Shown here piece after piece: positions 10,620-22,707 of a stretch of 64,000 nt of DNA. The stretch covers positions 248,001 through 312,000 of the forward strand of contig NW_006763295.1 in assembly GCF_000218685.1 (NCBI RefSeq), in the 5' to 3' direction. The notes beneath the pieces are model-generated. The model did not search any database, had not been told where the DNA came from, and worked only from the letters and a program-made list of their open reading frames with translations. How positions within the stretch are numbered: the stretch's first letter is position 1; each line of letters starts with the position of its first letter. This DNA comes from Serpula lacrymans var. lacrymans S7.9. Lineage: Eukaryota > Basidiomycota > Agaricomycetes > Boletales > Serpulaceae. Position numbers and translations under genes: made by a program.

Positions 10620-11347
10620 GAGAGTTAAAGAAGACGTCGGGAATACGTATCGTCGTTCACCAAAGATAAGGTGCCACTGATGAAGGTCACGGTTTTGGTT
10701 ATTTCAGGACCTATCATGATCTTAACCACCTGATAAGTTTTGTTTATGTATAGCGATTGCACTGGGCCATGCATGAAATACACCGAATACTCAGGTGCAG
10801 CTTCAGTATTGAGATGATAATGACAGCATTTACGAGTGTGGAGTACTGCCAGTGAGCTCAGGGAACCGTATGGGTCAAGTTCAAAGAAGTTGGAGTGCTT
10901 GCTTACTTACGAGTCGCCGATATAGATCTCTCGGAAAATGCCGTCTGCCATCGAGATTATAATGCCCGATGAGTGACCCTGAGTGGAACTGCTCACCTCG
11001 ACTGCGACTAGATCTCAGGCTCAGCTGTTGTCAAGAAGGAAACTTCATCGAGCGAGAAAAACTTCGAGGCATAGTTAGGACGTGTATATATTAGCACAAA
11101 CAACAGGGGATTCTCGTAAACGAGGGGTATAGGAGTGGTAGAGGAGATATCGAAAACATTCTAATCTGCGCGCAAATAAACAGCTATGTAAGTTATTAGG
11201 TTGGCTTGGTACAAGTTATGTTTGGGTCTATCTTTGCGTGCTGCTACCAAGCATGAAGGATATATGACAGAGACCTTGCGAAAGAATGTAACTTATAAAT
11301 AACATCATAAACACCATTACAACAGAGAAAAAAGGACATCACAGATG
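10620..11347. other. Intergenic, no gene seen
   Basis: About 730 bp between two minus-strand genes. It holds only short open frames and no tRNA or repeat that I could see. Confidence 0.5.
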
Positions 11348-12918
11348 CTAAGTATAATTCGCTTTCCAATCCCACTGAAGGGCGTCGTCGGATTGAGTGC
11401 GTTGAGGCCCTCGGGAGGGTGGGTTTGGTTTTCTTTTGGAATCCAGCCACGACGCCTTTGGCACCCTGCGTTCCTCGAGCTCGTATTCGACGTCAGGCAA
11501 TTCATCGGCATTAGGGAGCGCGCCAAACGGTGACATCGATCGAGGGTCGAGGGGTGGTGCTTGCCTGAGTGCTTCCAGTACATCAGCACGTCTCAGGTTC
11601 AATAACGAGCGGTTGAGGATGAGCGTGACCATGGACCAGACAAAGCTGTACAAACGATATCAGTCGATCAATATGATAAGCAGATGATAAGGAATATAAA
11701 GACCACTGAGACGTACTAAACAGCAAGGAGCACAAGTGCAGACTTTCGAGTCGCAGCCAGAGCTAGATTCAGTATTCTCAAACATGCGATTGCCTACGGT
11801 AGTAAATGAGGACCGAGGCGACTTGCGATATAACGACGGACGCTTACTATGAAAAACATGATGCCATCTCTCCGAAGAGCCTTTACCAGCATCAGGTTGG
11901 CTCTCCTAGGACGAGCGATAGCGTTGACGACCGTGAATGCGAGAACAACCAACTCAAAAAGTAACTGCAATAGATGATGCCATCAGGAAATAAAGCATAA
12001 GCGTGGTCAACCCGAAAACGTACTGGTGCGGCCCAAACCGCGATGAGAGCAGGAGAAGTATTAGTGACGGCACACATCTTCGCTATCGTCGAATACTCTA
12101 TTCCATCTGTTGAAAACGAAACATGTTTCAGAACCTCAGGCTGTCCGGAGAACCCCCTACTTACACCAAGTTCGATACAGAGTGAGTGCCATCATTGAAA
12201 TGGTGACACTGAAACTTGCGAGGAATCCGGCTGACAACAGAAAGACGATACTCTGTAGAGGTTTTAGCCATATGTAAAACAAGGTAAAGAAAGCTAAACG
12301 AACACGGTCGTTATCCCAGAGCATAGCCACCCGGATAAGGACGAGCAGGTTGGCTATGCTAATGGAAATGATGGCCAAAATCGAGCTTATTGATAGGAGT
12401 ACGCGACATCTACGTAAAAAAAAATTGTAAAGAAAACACATGAACGATGATTTAAAACAGCACTGTACCCCTACGAACAGTTATTGCAAGTTTGACAGAG
12501 TTTTAGGCATGAACTCACTTCGTCGGTGAATTGATATCCGGAAAAGCCACACATTTCTAACGACAAAGCCAAATGAGTATCCAGAAACATGACCACAAAC
12601 ACTGAACATACGGTACGCGGTAACGATAAGAACCTGCGGAACAAGATAACGATTCATTAGGTAGAGGTACTTGGCAAAGGATCGTGAACTCGTCCAGATG
12701 AGGGCCACCTCATCTGCGAACGTAAGTAAATGGTCATAAAGCAGAATAACAAGGCCTGCAGCTACAAAATGAAGCGCCCTACGTCAGCAAAGGACGAACC
12801 CGCCACTGATAAAGCCAGCTTGTCACCTACCACTCAAATATCTCACAACGTCTGCATCTCCCTGTGTGGCCTGCAAGAGCGAGATGGTAGCGGGAGGTAG
12901 ATATACAGGTGAGGCCAT
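11348..12918 (-). CDS. DUF6533 seven-helix membrane protein
   Basis: Starts at the ATG at 12916-12918 (MASPVYLPPATI). Exon 2 encodes the family signature LLYDHLLTFADEVALIW followed by MNRYLVPQ. Further exons supply hydrophobic helices, including CRVLLSISSILAIISISIA, RVAMLWDNDRVRL and VWAAPLLFELVVLAF. The last exon (from about 11653) gives a final helix and a cytoplasmic Pro/Arg-rich tail ending WDWKANYT. DUF6533 proteins are expanded in agaricomycetes and look like seven-transmembrane receptors, but no ligand or pathway is established. The gene has several short introns. Confidence 0.82.
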
Positions 12919-13352
12919 GCAATGGATACACAGTGAATACAAACCAGAGAAGATGGAAAGAAAGAAGGAGACCTATTGTGAGCGGTTAGACGCCGAACTC
13001 GAGGCGTCAAATAGCGCAACGCGCATCAGGATCAAGAGGATCATAGAGTGGCTATGGCACTCGCATCAAGCATCTACGTTACTTACTATTTTAAGCAGTC
13101 GAGTCCATAAGTACCTTGATGGCAACCGCCGGCATCGCACGTGCCAGCTGAATGGAGCCACCCTTAGTGCGGTTTGCGCAGTCTGAGATTAGTACACTCA
13201 CAGAAGAAAAAAAATCTACACTTGCAACGGAAAGCTTGTTTCTATTACTAGAGCGGCGGATTTTGCCTGCTCGTCCTTTTGGCAACAATTGGTTTCACTT
13301 CCAATCAAGTGTTTTTACGAACAGAAACGTGAAACGGCACTCTGCTGAATCT
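12919..13352. other. Divergent intergenic region
   Basis: About 430 bp between the DUF6533 gene (minus) and the HAD hydrolase gene (plus), so it likely holds both promoters. Open frames here run into neighbouring introns and have no features of their own. Confidence 0.45.
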
Positions 13353-15219
13353 ATGGCCCGGGCAAGCACACTGAAACTAGCATTCCATGTCTATCGTACT
13401 GGTCAAATAGGCCTCAAGTCAACCACAAACACTGGATTTACCCAGTGCTCACGTCGATACATCCAGACTCGTGAGTGTCGTCAGGATGTCTGGCATGTTT
13501 CAGTATTCTACGACCAGACAGCTGATCACATACCTAAATTTGAGAAGACTCACAGCGGCCCAATAACTTGCCCTTGGCGTTTGCTTTTGACATCGTATGT
13601 GAAGGTTCCCGAGTTATCTCGCTTGACTTCAACTGTTCGGCCTTCAGGATGGTGTTCTCATACGAGGCGAAGAAGCCTTGCCAGCCGCGAAAAAGGCATT
13701 CTCAGTCTTGCATGGAGACAATCCATTGGGAGTGTATGTTGTTCCGTTTCGTTCATCATAGCCACGGTTTTGATTGTCTGCCTGAAGTGAGATACCATTT
13801 ATCCTAGTGAAAACATACCTGTTATTTCTCTCTATCCTGCGTCACTAACAGTGCATACTAGTTAACGAATGGCGGTGGTGTTAGTGAAGAAACCCGCTGT
13901 CAGAAACTCAGTGCACAGCTTGGATTTCAGGTTCATACTCGACCGAAATCATGAAATTGATATCGACTAACTTCCTTGGCTTCATTGAAGATAAAACCAG
14001 AACAATACATTCAAGCCCATACAGTCCTCAAGAATATCGTCAGTAAATACGTCAACCAACCAGTGTTGGTATTGGGTGGCAAAAACGACGCAGTGCGTAA
14101 AGTAGCTGAAGGGTGAATCAATTATTTCCGCAGCACTTCATATTAACCGATCAGCTGACGGTATGTGGAGGTACGGTTTCAAGCAGGTTTACAACACTCT
14201 TGACGTTCTCGCCTGGAAACCGTCGTGAGCTGATATCTCGATTTCTCATTATGGTGCTGAGGTACTCATGGGCACCGCGTTTATAATTTTCAGGGCCTGG
14301 CCTTTTCATGACCTGACTCCGGAAGAACGCGCATCGGCCAAGGTTCGGTGTTTCAAAGCAGCTCCATAATCTATCCTTTTGGTCCCATTACTTGACCTTT
14401 TTCTGATTATTTTCGTCCAGGAAGTAGATTTCGCTCAGGTTCCGATCGCTGCCGTTTTTGTCTTTCACGACCCTCGCGACTGGGCGCTTGATATTCAGAT
14501 TATCTGTGACGTGATTCAATCAGGAGGCATCATTGGTGGTCCCCATGTTCCTTATCTCAGGCGAAAGCCAATTGACCTGGTATTCTGCAATCCTGATTTG
14601 GTGTGGCGTTCTGATTTCGAGAGACCGAGGCTGGGTCAAGGGGCTTTTAAAGATGCCTTCCAGGCCGTTTTCAAGGTAAAATTACATTGACTATGTGTCA
14701 AATGGAAGCTAACCTCTAGGCGCCCCTGACTGAAACTTACTTCAGTCGTTGACAGGATCGACATATCCTCACGTTCAATTCGGAAAGCCCACCGAGGCCA
14801 CATACGCATTCGCAGAGAACGTGCTTCAAGATCAATCACAGAAGCTGTGGGGGCATAGGCAGTTTCCGTCGGTGTTTGTATAAATTCCATTTTGTCGTCC
14901 TCGTGACAATTTTTGATATCTCACATACTGGCAGATACATGATTGGAGGTGAGTTTGCGAACGGATCGGTCTTCGGATGTGATGATCCTGACTGGATGTC
15001 GAAACTCGTTATTCCGCAGATAATCCAGAATCCGACATAGCAGGGGCCAACGCCGCTCGGTGGAAATCCATTCTGGTTCATACAGGGGTGTACGATCCAC
15101 AGATGGGCCCCCCTAGCCATAAACCGACTTACGAAGCTTCGGACGTGGCAGAAGCTGTTAATATGGCCCTCGATCAAGAGCTGGGGACAGGCAGGAAGCC
15201 AGATGCTTGGACTGGTTAG
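13353..15219 (+). CDS. CECR5-type HAD-superfamily hydrolase (mitochondrial)
   Basis: Multi-exon gene. The start at 13353 (MARASTLKLAFHVYRTG) gives an Arg/Ser-rich mitochondrial-type leader. HAD motif I is split by an intron: LAFAFDI / DGVLIRGEEALPAAKKA. Motif II is LTNGGGVSEETR. Later blocks are IKPEQYIQAHTVLKN, YGFKQVYNTLDVLAW, a motif around VFHDPRDWALDIQII and the terminal phosphate/Mg site YMIGDNPESDIAGANAARW (about 14935-15045). The order matches the CECR5/YKR070W branch of HAD hydrolases. The exons joining motif I to motif II include a 13-nt exon at 13808-13820, which makes all phases agree. Stop at 15217-15219. Enzyme substrate unknown. Confidence 0.88.
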
Positions 15220-15786
15220 CGTCCTACCTACAGACGTACGAAGCGCATCGGTAGATAGAATTGAGCGAGGCTCTAGACGTATTAACTGGGGAGGCGTGTG
15301 CATCGTGTCTCAATTTTGCCATGCGGCGGCTATGCAGCTTTAGATCTGAATGCGGTGTAGGATCTTGAAAGAGCATCGATCAGCCACGTGGCGTAATATT
15401 CGTCCTCCCCGGGGGGCTCAGTCAGCAATCGGAGTACCCACTGGGAATGAGCTGTACTTTCGGCAGCTAACGCGTAACTATACAGAACTGGTATAGCAGG
15501 AAATGATCTTGGCCTGTAAGTCCGAGGATGCGAGGCTCTAAAGCGTATGATGGGCCGCTGCTTTTGTCTCAGAAAAAAAGATATTTCATGGGTCCTCTCG
15601 TCCCAAAAGCTGTTGTATGATCGATCTGCAAACAACGCTTATCATTGCCTTTCTTGGCTATTTCTATCAATCCTTGGGAATTTGCAGATTTTAGGTTAGC
15701 TGTACATGAAGGTCAGACGCTCCGTCAAGGGCGGGCGTTACTATATCGCGACCTCTTACCAAAGGAGTTCTCCAGAATGTAAGCAG
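15220..15786. other. Intergenic, one unassigned minus-strand frame
   Basis: Holds a minus-strand open frame of 101 codons (15330-15635) with no recognisable domain, Arg/Ser-rich and without splice support. I treat the region as non-coding. Confidence 0.35.
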
Positions 15787-15793
15787 TATAAAA
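15787..15793 (+). promoter_or_regulatory. TATA-like box of the zinc-finger gene
   Basis: TATAAAA lies 62 bp upstream of the ATG at 15855, a plausible distance for a short 5' UTR. No experimental start is known. Confidence 0.35.
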
Positions 15794-15854
15794 GCACGCG
15801 ATATGTTTCTGCGTCCCATTTCTGGGTACCGCCGGTCGTGCCTATTGCTTCGCC

Positions 15855-18637
15855 ATGACTTCCAACTCCAGCTCAATCCAACACTACGAGGACCATCAGC
15901 CTGAAAAAAATAACACCCATCCCGGATCTTCCACTGACGCGAGCCATGCTTCTTTGGTTGAATATAGAAAGGATGGGGCCATATCCAAAATGCGTGCACA
16001 CAGAGGGAACATCCCTGTTCTCCCACAGACAAAACTTTGCCCATATTGTCCAGCCAAGTTTACGCGCACTACCCATTTGAATCGTCACTTACGCACTCGT
16101 ACGTTTCTAATTATTGGCTTTGTAGAATATCGCTTATGTAGATCCAAAATATTACAGATACAGGAGAGAGGCTCCATCGTTGTGATGTGAGTCTTGCATG
16201 ATGGTGGATTCGATGTTCCTGTACTGACACCCCGTTTCAAGACATGCGATGCTCAATTCACTCGCAGTGACCTCCTGACGAGGCACAAAAAGACATGCGG
16301 TGACTCGTGAGTATCCCAATACTTAAATATATCCAAACCTAGGTTTGACGGTGGGATTTTCCTGTAGTTCTCATACAAATCGTTCACGAAGGCGATCATG
16401 TCAAGCTTGTGCTGACTCCAAAATCAAGTGTGATCTTCAGCAACCCTGTGGGAAATGTATATCACGAGGAAAAGAGTGTGTCTTCGTCGCTCGAACGTCT
16501 CGCTTGTCGACGAGGTCAAAAATACCAGGTAACCCTATCGCCAATGATCGGTATCAAACAGACGATCTATCGAACTTATTTGGCGATGCTCCTGCTTCTG
16601 GGCCTCCGAGTCGCTCAAGTTCGACCCTTTTACCTGATCGTGCTCAGGACATAGCCACTTCACAGGAGTCATTCTTATGGAATTCTTCTCAGCCAGAAAT
16701 CCCCCAACCCGTCGATTTTAATCGAAGGAGCACTGTTTATTCGCCATCTGTTACAGAGACGGTAGATTCTACAACCAATTTCGGCTCTTCTGTGGTTTCT
16801 GGACCAGTTCCAGTGCAGAGTCACTTGCATTCTCTGTACTCAAGTGATGTCCTTGCACCATTCTTCAACGACATCTTCTCTAATTATCATCCAAATCGAG
16901 TGGACTCGTCGCACATGGGTGATATCAACAACACCCCTTCTCCGGATTCCTCTTCGTCTGTGGAAGAGACTTTCCCCTTTTCAACTCACCATATATCCAT
17001 CACCAATCAACCTCCCGTGGTCCCATCGGCAGATGGGACCACGGTATTTGATGAACCTTCTATGTTCGTTGTGCCTCAACAAGATCGTGACGAATTCCAG
17101 CATGGATCTTACGCCAATGTGATTGATAGCCTTACAGGGCTTCAAGGGCCAGCTTTAGTAGAACAACAACACTATCGTGAGTTCCTTCAAATTACACCAT
17201 ATCTTTCAGTTCTCACTGCCTATTGAAGTTTACTTGTTCTTTTCGGCTTTCCTGGTTCAGATGCCCTTGATTCATGCGTATACCTTCACAATGGGAGCAA
17301 AATCGCCGGTGCTAGTGAAAGCTATGCAGGTGTGTGGCGCCCTCTACGTGAAGACTCGAACGGCATCCAGCTTCATCATGAAAACGTTGGCCGAGGCTCG
17401 AGAGTTGTTGTTCCAGGAGTTTGTGCGTATACAATTATATATGGTCATATGCAAAAGCTAACTTGAGTCTCACAGGCGAAAAGTTCTACGGATATTCGGG
17501 CGCAAACACATCTCGTGCTGGCGGTGGTCCTCATACAAGCCGTTGGATTGTTCCATCAGAATGCGGAAGAACGGGCGTGTTCGGGCCTTTACCACGATAT
17601 GTTAATTCTGGTTAGTACAAAATTCAACAACACGTCTTTGTGTTCTAATTCAGTTCCGTGGCAGATGATTCGTCGTTCAAGACTCATTGCAAGGAATGCT
17701 TCCTGGGAACCGTCAATTGCAACTAACCCGTCGATGTACGACATAGAGTGGAGAGATTGGACTTGTCATGAGGCAACCAAAAGGTTTGTCACCACATTAC
17801 TTCATGTATCTGACCTATCATGATTTACGTCGTTAACATTACAGGGGGTTTTTACTCTCTTATGTACATGATTGTACTCGATGTATGGTTGCCCTGCCGG
17901 CATCGTATACTGCAACTGAGGTCGATTTATATCTTCCATGTGACGATGCGTTATGGAAGGCAAGGTCAGCAGAGGAGTGGTACAGTATTCTCCAGCAACC
18001 GTCTCCATACGGAGACCCTCGATCACGCTTGATAGGTGTACACATGCTAAGCGCACTTGAGGCTTTGTACCCAACTACGAACCTTACCTCTCCGTATATG
18101 TGCCTTAATCCATACGCGCTATTCGTTCTAATTCATGCCATCCTACGGCGTCTATTCGCATTCGGTGTATCAACCCGTATGCCCGGTGCTCAGATCATCT
18201 CCTTACCTGAGGCATGGCAAAGTCATCCCGAAGCAGCGGATCTAGAAATAATGATGGTGCAGTATGCCCTGCATAGCTGGCTCAAACACTGGCTCAAAGC
18301 AACCGAAACGCCCGGCTCTACCGAGCCTCCCGAGGAACCGCCGTTTTCGTCAAATGCCCTGCCATTCTATTGGCTAGCGCAAGTGTCCATCATGGCGTAC
18401 CAGGAACGCATACCACCGTTTGACGACTCTGCGAGGGACAACAGACCGGATGCGACGTTCCGTCTGGTCAAACAGTGGCTCAGACACATTAGGGACTTTC
18501 TGCGTAAAAGCGACCAAATGCCTACCTTGTTCTGGGACGAATTGATGAAAATGCGCTTGCAGAGTTGGCAGGAGGAGATGCAGGGAGGGATACCGGATGA
18601 TCCGGAGGGGTTACTCGGCCTCTTCTCCAATCTTTGA
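15855..18637 (+). CDS. Transcription factor with C2H2 fingers plus Zn2Cys6 cluster
   Basis: Exon 1 (15855-16098) encodes a C2H2 finger, CPYCPAKFTRTTHLNRHLRT, whose last His comes from exon 2 (16158-16186). A TGER linker leads into exon 3 (16242-16306) with a second finger ending in Cys (CDTCDAQFTRSDLL...HKKTC). Exon 4 (from 16368) continues directly with a Zn2Cys6 cluster spaced C-2-C-6-C-5-C-2-C-6 (CQACADSKIKCDLQQPC then GKC...EC). A Ser/Pro-rich disordered region follows. Later exons encode a helical fungal transcription-factor middle region (HAYTFTMGAKSPVL, DLYLPCDDALWKA). The protein ends at GLLGLFSNL. It is likely a nuclear DNA-binding regulator; targets unknown. It carries three zinc modules in tandem. 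Confidence 0.85.
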
Positions 18638-19399
18638 CGTCTTCAGTTAATTTGGTAAATCGCTTGACCGTAAATATCTCTTAACCTTGCAACAATTGTA
18701 CCTATTTGGTTTTCTTTACAAAATGTCACGAGTACGCTGACGAATAGACATTGGTCAGGATAATAAAACCGTATTGAGGACTTGTCCTACCACTTACCTC
18801 GTGGTGCTTCTGTAGCGAAATGGATGAGTTCGAGACTACCGAGTATAAATCCTATGCTGCATGATGCTTGATTGTCCCGAGTCAGGTCCTTATAGTTCAT
18901 TGGCAGCACACTCTGTTTCACGTTGGCAAGAACAGGGATAATCGCTAACCCAGCATGAAGTTAACTAACTTCAGAACCTACTGAATGACGGATAAAAACC
19001 GCTGATATCGACTGATCACTGTTGAACACGACGATGAACGACAACATACTTGGGACTTAGCTGCCATCATGCGCAGAATAATTCATCCCCAAAACAAACT
19101 GGTACCTCTTGAGTCGAAGGAAGGATGACCTGCGAGTCCGCGATGGAGTCCATTCCAGTCGATAGTCTGAATCCTTGAATTATTTCTTCAGTCTTAACCC
19201 ATGGCCAACGAAATATGAATATCGAGCTATCGGCCAAAAAAATCCTCCGTGACGAAAACACCGACACCGCTTCACGATACACGAGCCAGCGAGAGGCAGA
19301 AAAAGCAAAAGGCTGCTGAAATTATCCATGTCATCGATGAAAAGATTAGTGAGGTTTTATACACGGGTTGAAGAGGATGCTTATTATGTCGATAAAATC
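18638..19399. other. Intergenic, no gene seen
   Basis: Only short frames without family features on either strand. Confidence 0.45.
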
Positions 19400-19735
19400 A
19401 CAGCGGACAACTGTGTGGGTCAATACGGTCCCCCCCTGGATTTCATTGTGGGGCCTACTTCCTGGAGCGCCAACGTGCAGAATTTATCCGGTGCTATTCC
19501 ATTGACTAGCGAATAAAGGTAAGGCTGACACTAGCTTACCATCATCCCGAAACTTTACGAGGTGGGGCCTAGCACCCAGTAGCGTCCGCGGTTCCATGGC
19601 CACACCCAGACAGCGTGTCGTATCACTTTTGAAGCCTATACGTGTAAAAGAAGGAGCAATTACTAGACGTAAGTAGACAAGATAATGATTTGAAAGCTTG
19701 CTCTTGCCAGGAACGCATTGATAATACGTATGCAA
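19400..19735 (-). pseudogene. Possible remnant of a small secreted or lectin-like protein
   Basis: A minus-strand frame contains RCLGVAMEPRTLLGARPHL then VKFRDDG. A donor (GTAAGC) and acceptor (CGCTAG) could join it in phase to VNGIAPDKFCTLALQEVGP, after which a stop follows. The two Cys and the pattern recall short beta-rich fungal proteins, but I do not recognise a named family. It could also be a small intact gene or chance. Confidence 0.25.
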
Positions 19736-20058
19736 TAAGCCCTTTCCATGGAACTTATTGCCTTTTGTGGTCCACTTGACACTCCACGTAGTTTTGGCTC
19801 AGGGTATTATTAAGGCGAATAAACTGGCAATATATATAGCAGGCATCTTCCTTGACAGTGAAACGAACACAAGTGATACAAGGAGATCGTTGGCGAATGA
19901 TTTTCTGAAGCACGATAACGGTATACTTATTAAGTATACATGGTAAAATATGTAGTTAGACATGTATTCATTCAAGCTATTATTAACATTTTACCTGTAC
20001 ACTGACACTGCGGATCATCCATCAACCAGTAAACCTCCATTAAGCTAGATGTGCACCA

Positions 20059-20702
20059 TTAGAGGTCATGTTTCTCGGAGACGTGGATCGTACATACCCT
20101 GAGTGTGTTCCCTGAAACATAACTCCCAGCTCTCGACGAGAAATAAGTAACGGCTGCTACTGCATCTTCCTCATTCCCATGCCTCTCAGCAGGAATGAGA
20201 CCTTTTGACCGCGCAATGAAACCGTCAGCCTTGTCAGGGTCGTTCACCTTGCTTGGTATGTTGGAAGGGGCAATGGGTCGTTCACGCACGCACTGAGGCC
20301 GGTGAGCCCGGTTGCGAGATTCCGCGCGTTCTCTGCGGCTGTCTTCGTGGCACAATACATATGGAGTTGAATAGGGGGCGGAGATGGATGTGTCGCTTCC
20401 CTCTCTTCGTCCATTACTGTTATTAGCGGCACGTGAGAGGACGAAGTGCACCCACTTAGGTATGAGTGAGTAAAATCGCGGAGGTAGGAGAGACTACCGG
20501 ACTAACCTGGATTGAAACAGCATTGATAACAAATTGTTGAGCCCACGTTCCGTCCGAAGCCATCAGGACAATGGCACCCGGCGAGGACTGACACGTTTGG
20601 TGTGGCTTTAACGAAATCTTTTGCCACATATAGTCCAACACAAGAACTAGGGCCTGATACGATTGCGATGCGGTCTGCAACCGCGAAAATATCACCGGTC
20701 AT
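20059..20702 (-). pseudogene. Decayed short-chain dehydrogenase (SDR) gene
   Basis: The minus strand shows the SDR start DRIAIVSGPSSCVGLYVAK, where the glycine motif usually reads like GGSSGIG. Further on come the catalytic-type YCATKTAAENARNLATG and, in another frame, DAVAAVTYFSSRAGSYVSGN, the usual SDR C-terminus. The pieces lie in different frames with stops between them. The whole is about 640 bp, short of the roughly 750-900 bp expected, and the central beta strands are missing. The gene has probably lost its middle and is inactive. Confidence 0.6.
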
Positions 20703-20986
20703 ACTGTACTGTACTGTTGGGTCCTACATAAATGAATCAAAAGTCATGGATCAGTGAAGTATCAGCGTTTGTTAGGTATTCGAATCATGATCAAAAGCTC
20801 CTAATGGGAATTTGCTTATCTAGTTCTGATGTTTTCTTAATGGAAAGATGATGCCCAGTCTAAAATAATGCTGACCAGCACTGACTGCCAGTGGTTCCAC
20901 TGGTACGATGGGCATTTGCTTCCTTTTCCCCAGATCACGTGGGTAACCCAAAAGCCGTAAACAGATACAACTATCCCACGCGTGCT

Positions 20987-22293
20987 ATGTCGCTGTTACC
21001 GTCACCAATACTTTCCAGCAGACGTCGCTCATTCCGACGAGACACACCCAACCCTTCTCTCCTTAACGCCGACTTTCTCTTTGGTCGCGCACGTATAACA
21101 AACCTCGGCGTTATCATCCTGTCAGCCCTCGCCTCGCTCTCATTCCTCTACAACCTTGCCTTCATATTCTCACCAACACCTACCATCCCCAACCCATATC
21201 GTACGCATGATTCATTGGCAGGTTACGAGGCACAACAAAGTATACTATCGACGATAAACAGGACTGAGGAGGCGGAACAACTGAGCCATCTCATTATCGT
21301 ACCTGGCCACGCAATATGGACGGGTGTGTGGGCCGAGCAAACACTGGACGAGGACTATTGGGTGCTGGAGGATTACCAGAGGGGACATAGTGCAGCCCGT
21401 CTTTCGGCGTTTGTAAGTCATATCACACGGGGGTAAGTGCTGTCGCGTTTCAGTCTTATCAGAACGTCTGCATTTCGGCAGAGGATGACTGATTCATTTC
21501 AGAGCAGAGCTGGCGCTCGGTGATCAACGTTCATTGCTTGTCTTCAGTGGGTAAGTACAGCATCGCGTTTTGGCATAATTGTCATCATTATGAATGTATC
21601 TCATTTATTATTGGTAATTAATAGAGGACAAACTCGAATAGGGTCGACTACGACTGAGGCCGAGTCGTACATGAGGCTTGCTCTCACCACCAATGTTTTT
21701 CTTTCAGCCTCTTCAACGCCGTCCACACGTGATGAAATTCCATTTTCACGCGCAACCACAGAAAACTACGCCCTCGACTCATTCGAGAATCTCTTATTCT
21801 CTATCGCGCGTTTTCACGAATATACAGGACGTTATCCTAAGCAAATAACCGTTGTTGGCTATGAGATGAAAAGGCGTAGATTTACTGAGCTTCATCGTGC
21901 CGCGATCAGGTGGTCTGAGGCACGGTTTGGATATGTGGGGATAGATCCTGTAGGAGAAGGAGGCGCGAAGGCACTGGAAGGAGAGGTGAGTCTGCCTATT
22001 TCCGTTCTCCCCACTAGTCCTTGTGTGTGGCATTATTTACTGATACCCAAAATTTGTAACATTAGTTCCAGAATGGCTATATGCCGTATACAGTAGACAC
22101 CTACGGCTGCCACGACTACCTACTTCAAAAACGGAGGTTGCGAAACGTGTTTGCGCGGTTCCACTCCTATTTCTCGTCTTCGCCTGAGCTTGGGGGACTG
22201 CTCAGTTGGTGTCCTGGTGGAGTGGGAGAGTCGATGACGAAGATATACGAGGGACCATTGCCCTGGGATATCCTTGGTGAATACATTGTGTAA
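20987..22293 (+). CDS. DUF218-domain membrane protein
   Basis: Exon 1 from ATG 20987 encodes a basic N-terminus and one transmembrane helix (NLGVIILSALASLSFLYNLA). The DUF218 start follows (LIIVPGHAIWTGV). A small exon encodes ELALGDQRSLLVFSG, then GQTRIGSTTTEAESYMRLAL. The block PKQITVVGYEMKRRRFTELH and the last exon (NGYMPYTVDTYGCHDYLLQ) complete the domain. The stop is at 22291-22293. DUF218 proteins are type II membrane proteins of poorly defined role (bacterial SanA/YdcF relatives). An upstream in-frame ATG at 20891 is possible. Confidence 0.85.
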
Positions 22294-22707
22294 CCTGGTT
22301 TACATTGACATCTATTAGAATGAAGTGCTCGTTGGATATTGCATGTTTGGATTTTTACGGGGAGAGTATTCTCTCACGTAATTAGGTCGCTTTTGCCCTG
22401 GTGGTAGACAGATCATGGGTATTGCATATATTCTGGGACATATACTCCCATCCCTTCCACCACGTTTTCTTTCTTATACAGAGTTGTACCGCTAGATCTG
22501 TGTGAGAGTCTGCAGCTTGACACTCCCATTCTTGCGCTTTCCATATTGTGGTACGTCGTGATACTTATCACTGATTGTAACACTTATTGATGCGTTTTGA
22601 ATTTGGATGCAGGTATGACTATCTTTCTAAATGTCAGGGAATTGAGACTGAAAATAATTTTCTGGAGAGGATACAGTAACTACGAGGCACGTGTCAGTAG
22701 GTTTGTA
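22294..22707. other. Intergenic between convergent genes
   Basis: 3' regions of the DUF218 gene (plus) and the BTB gene (minus). Nothing else was recognised. Confidence 0.45.

Noticed and set aside
13152..13790. Unspliced plus-strand frame of 212 codons as a gene
   Set aside because: It runs through clear introns of the CECR5-type hydrolase. Only parts of it match that family after splicing.
15330..15635. Minus-strand frame of 101 codons
   Set aside because: No motif, no splice partners, and it lies between two assigned genes.
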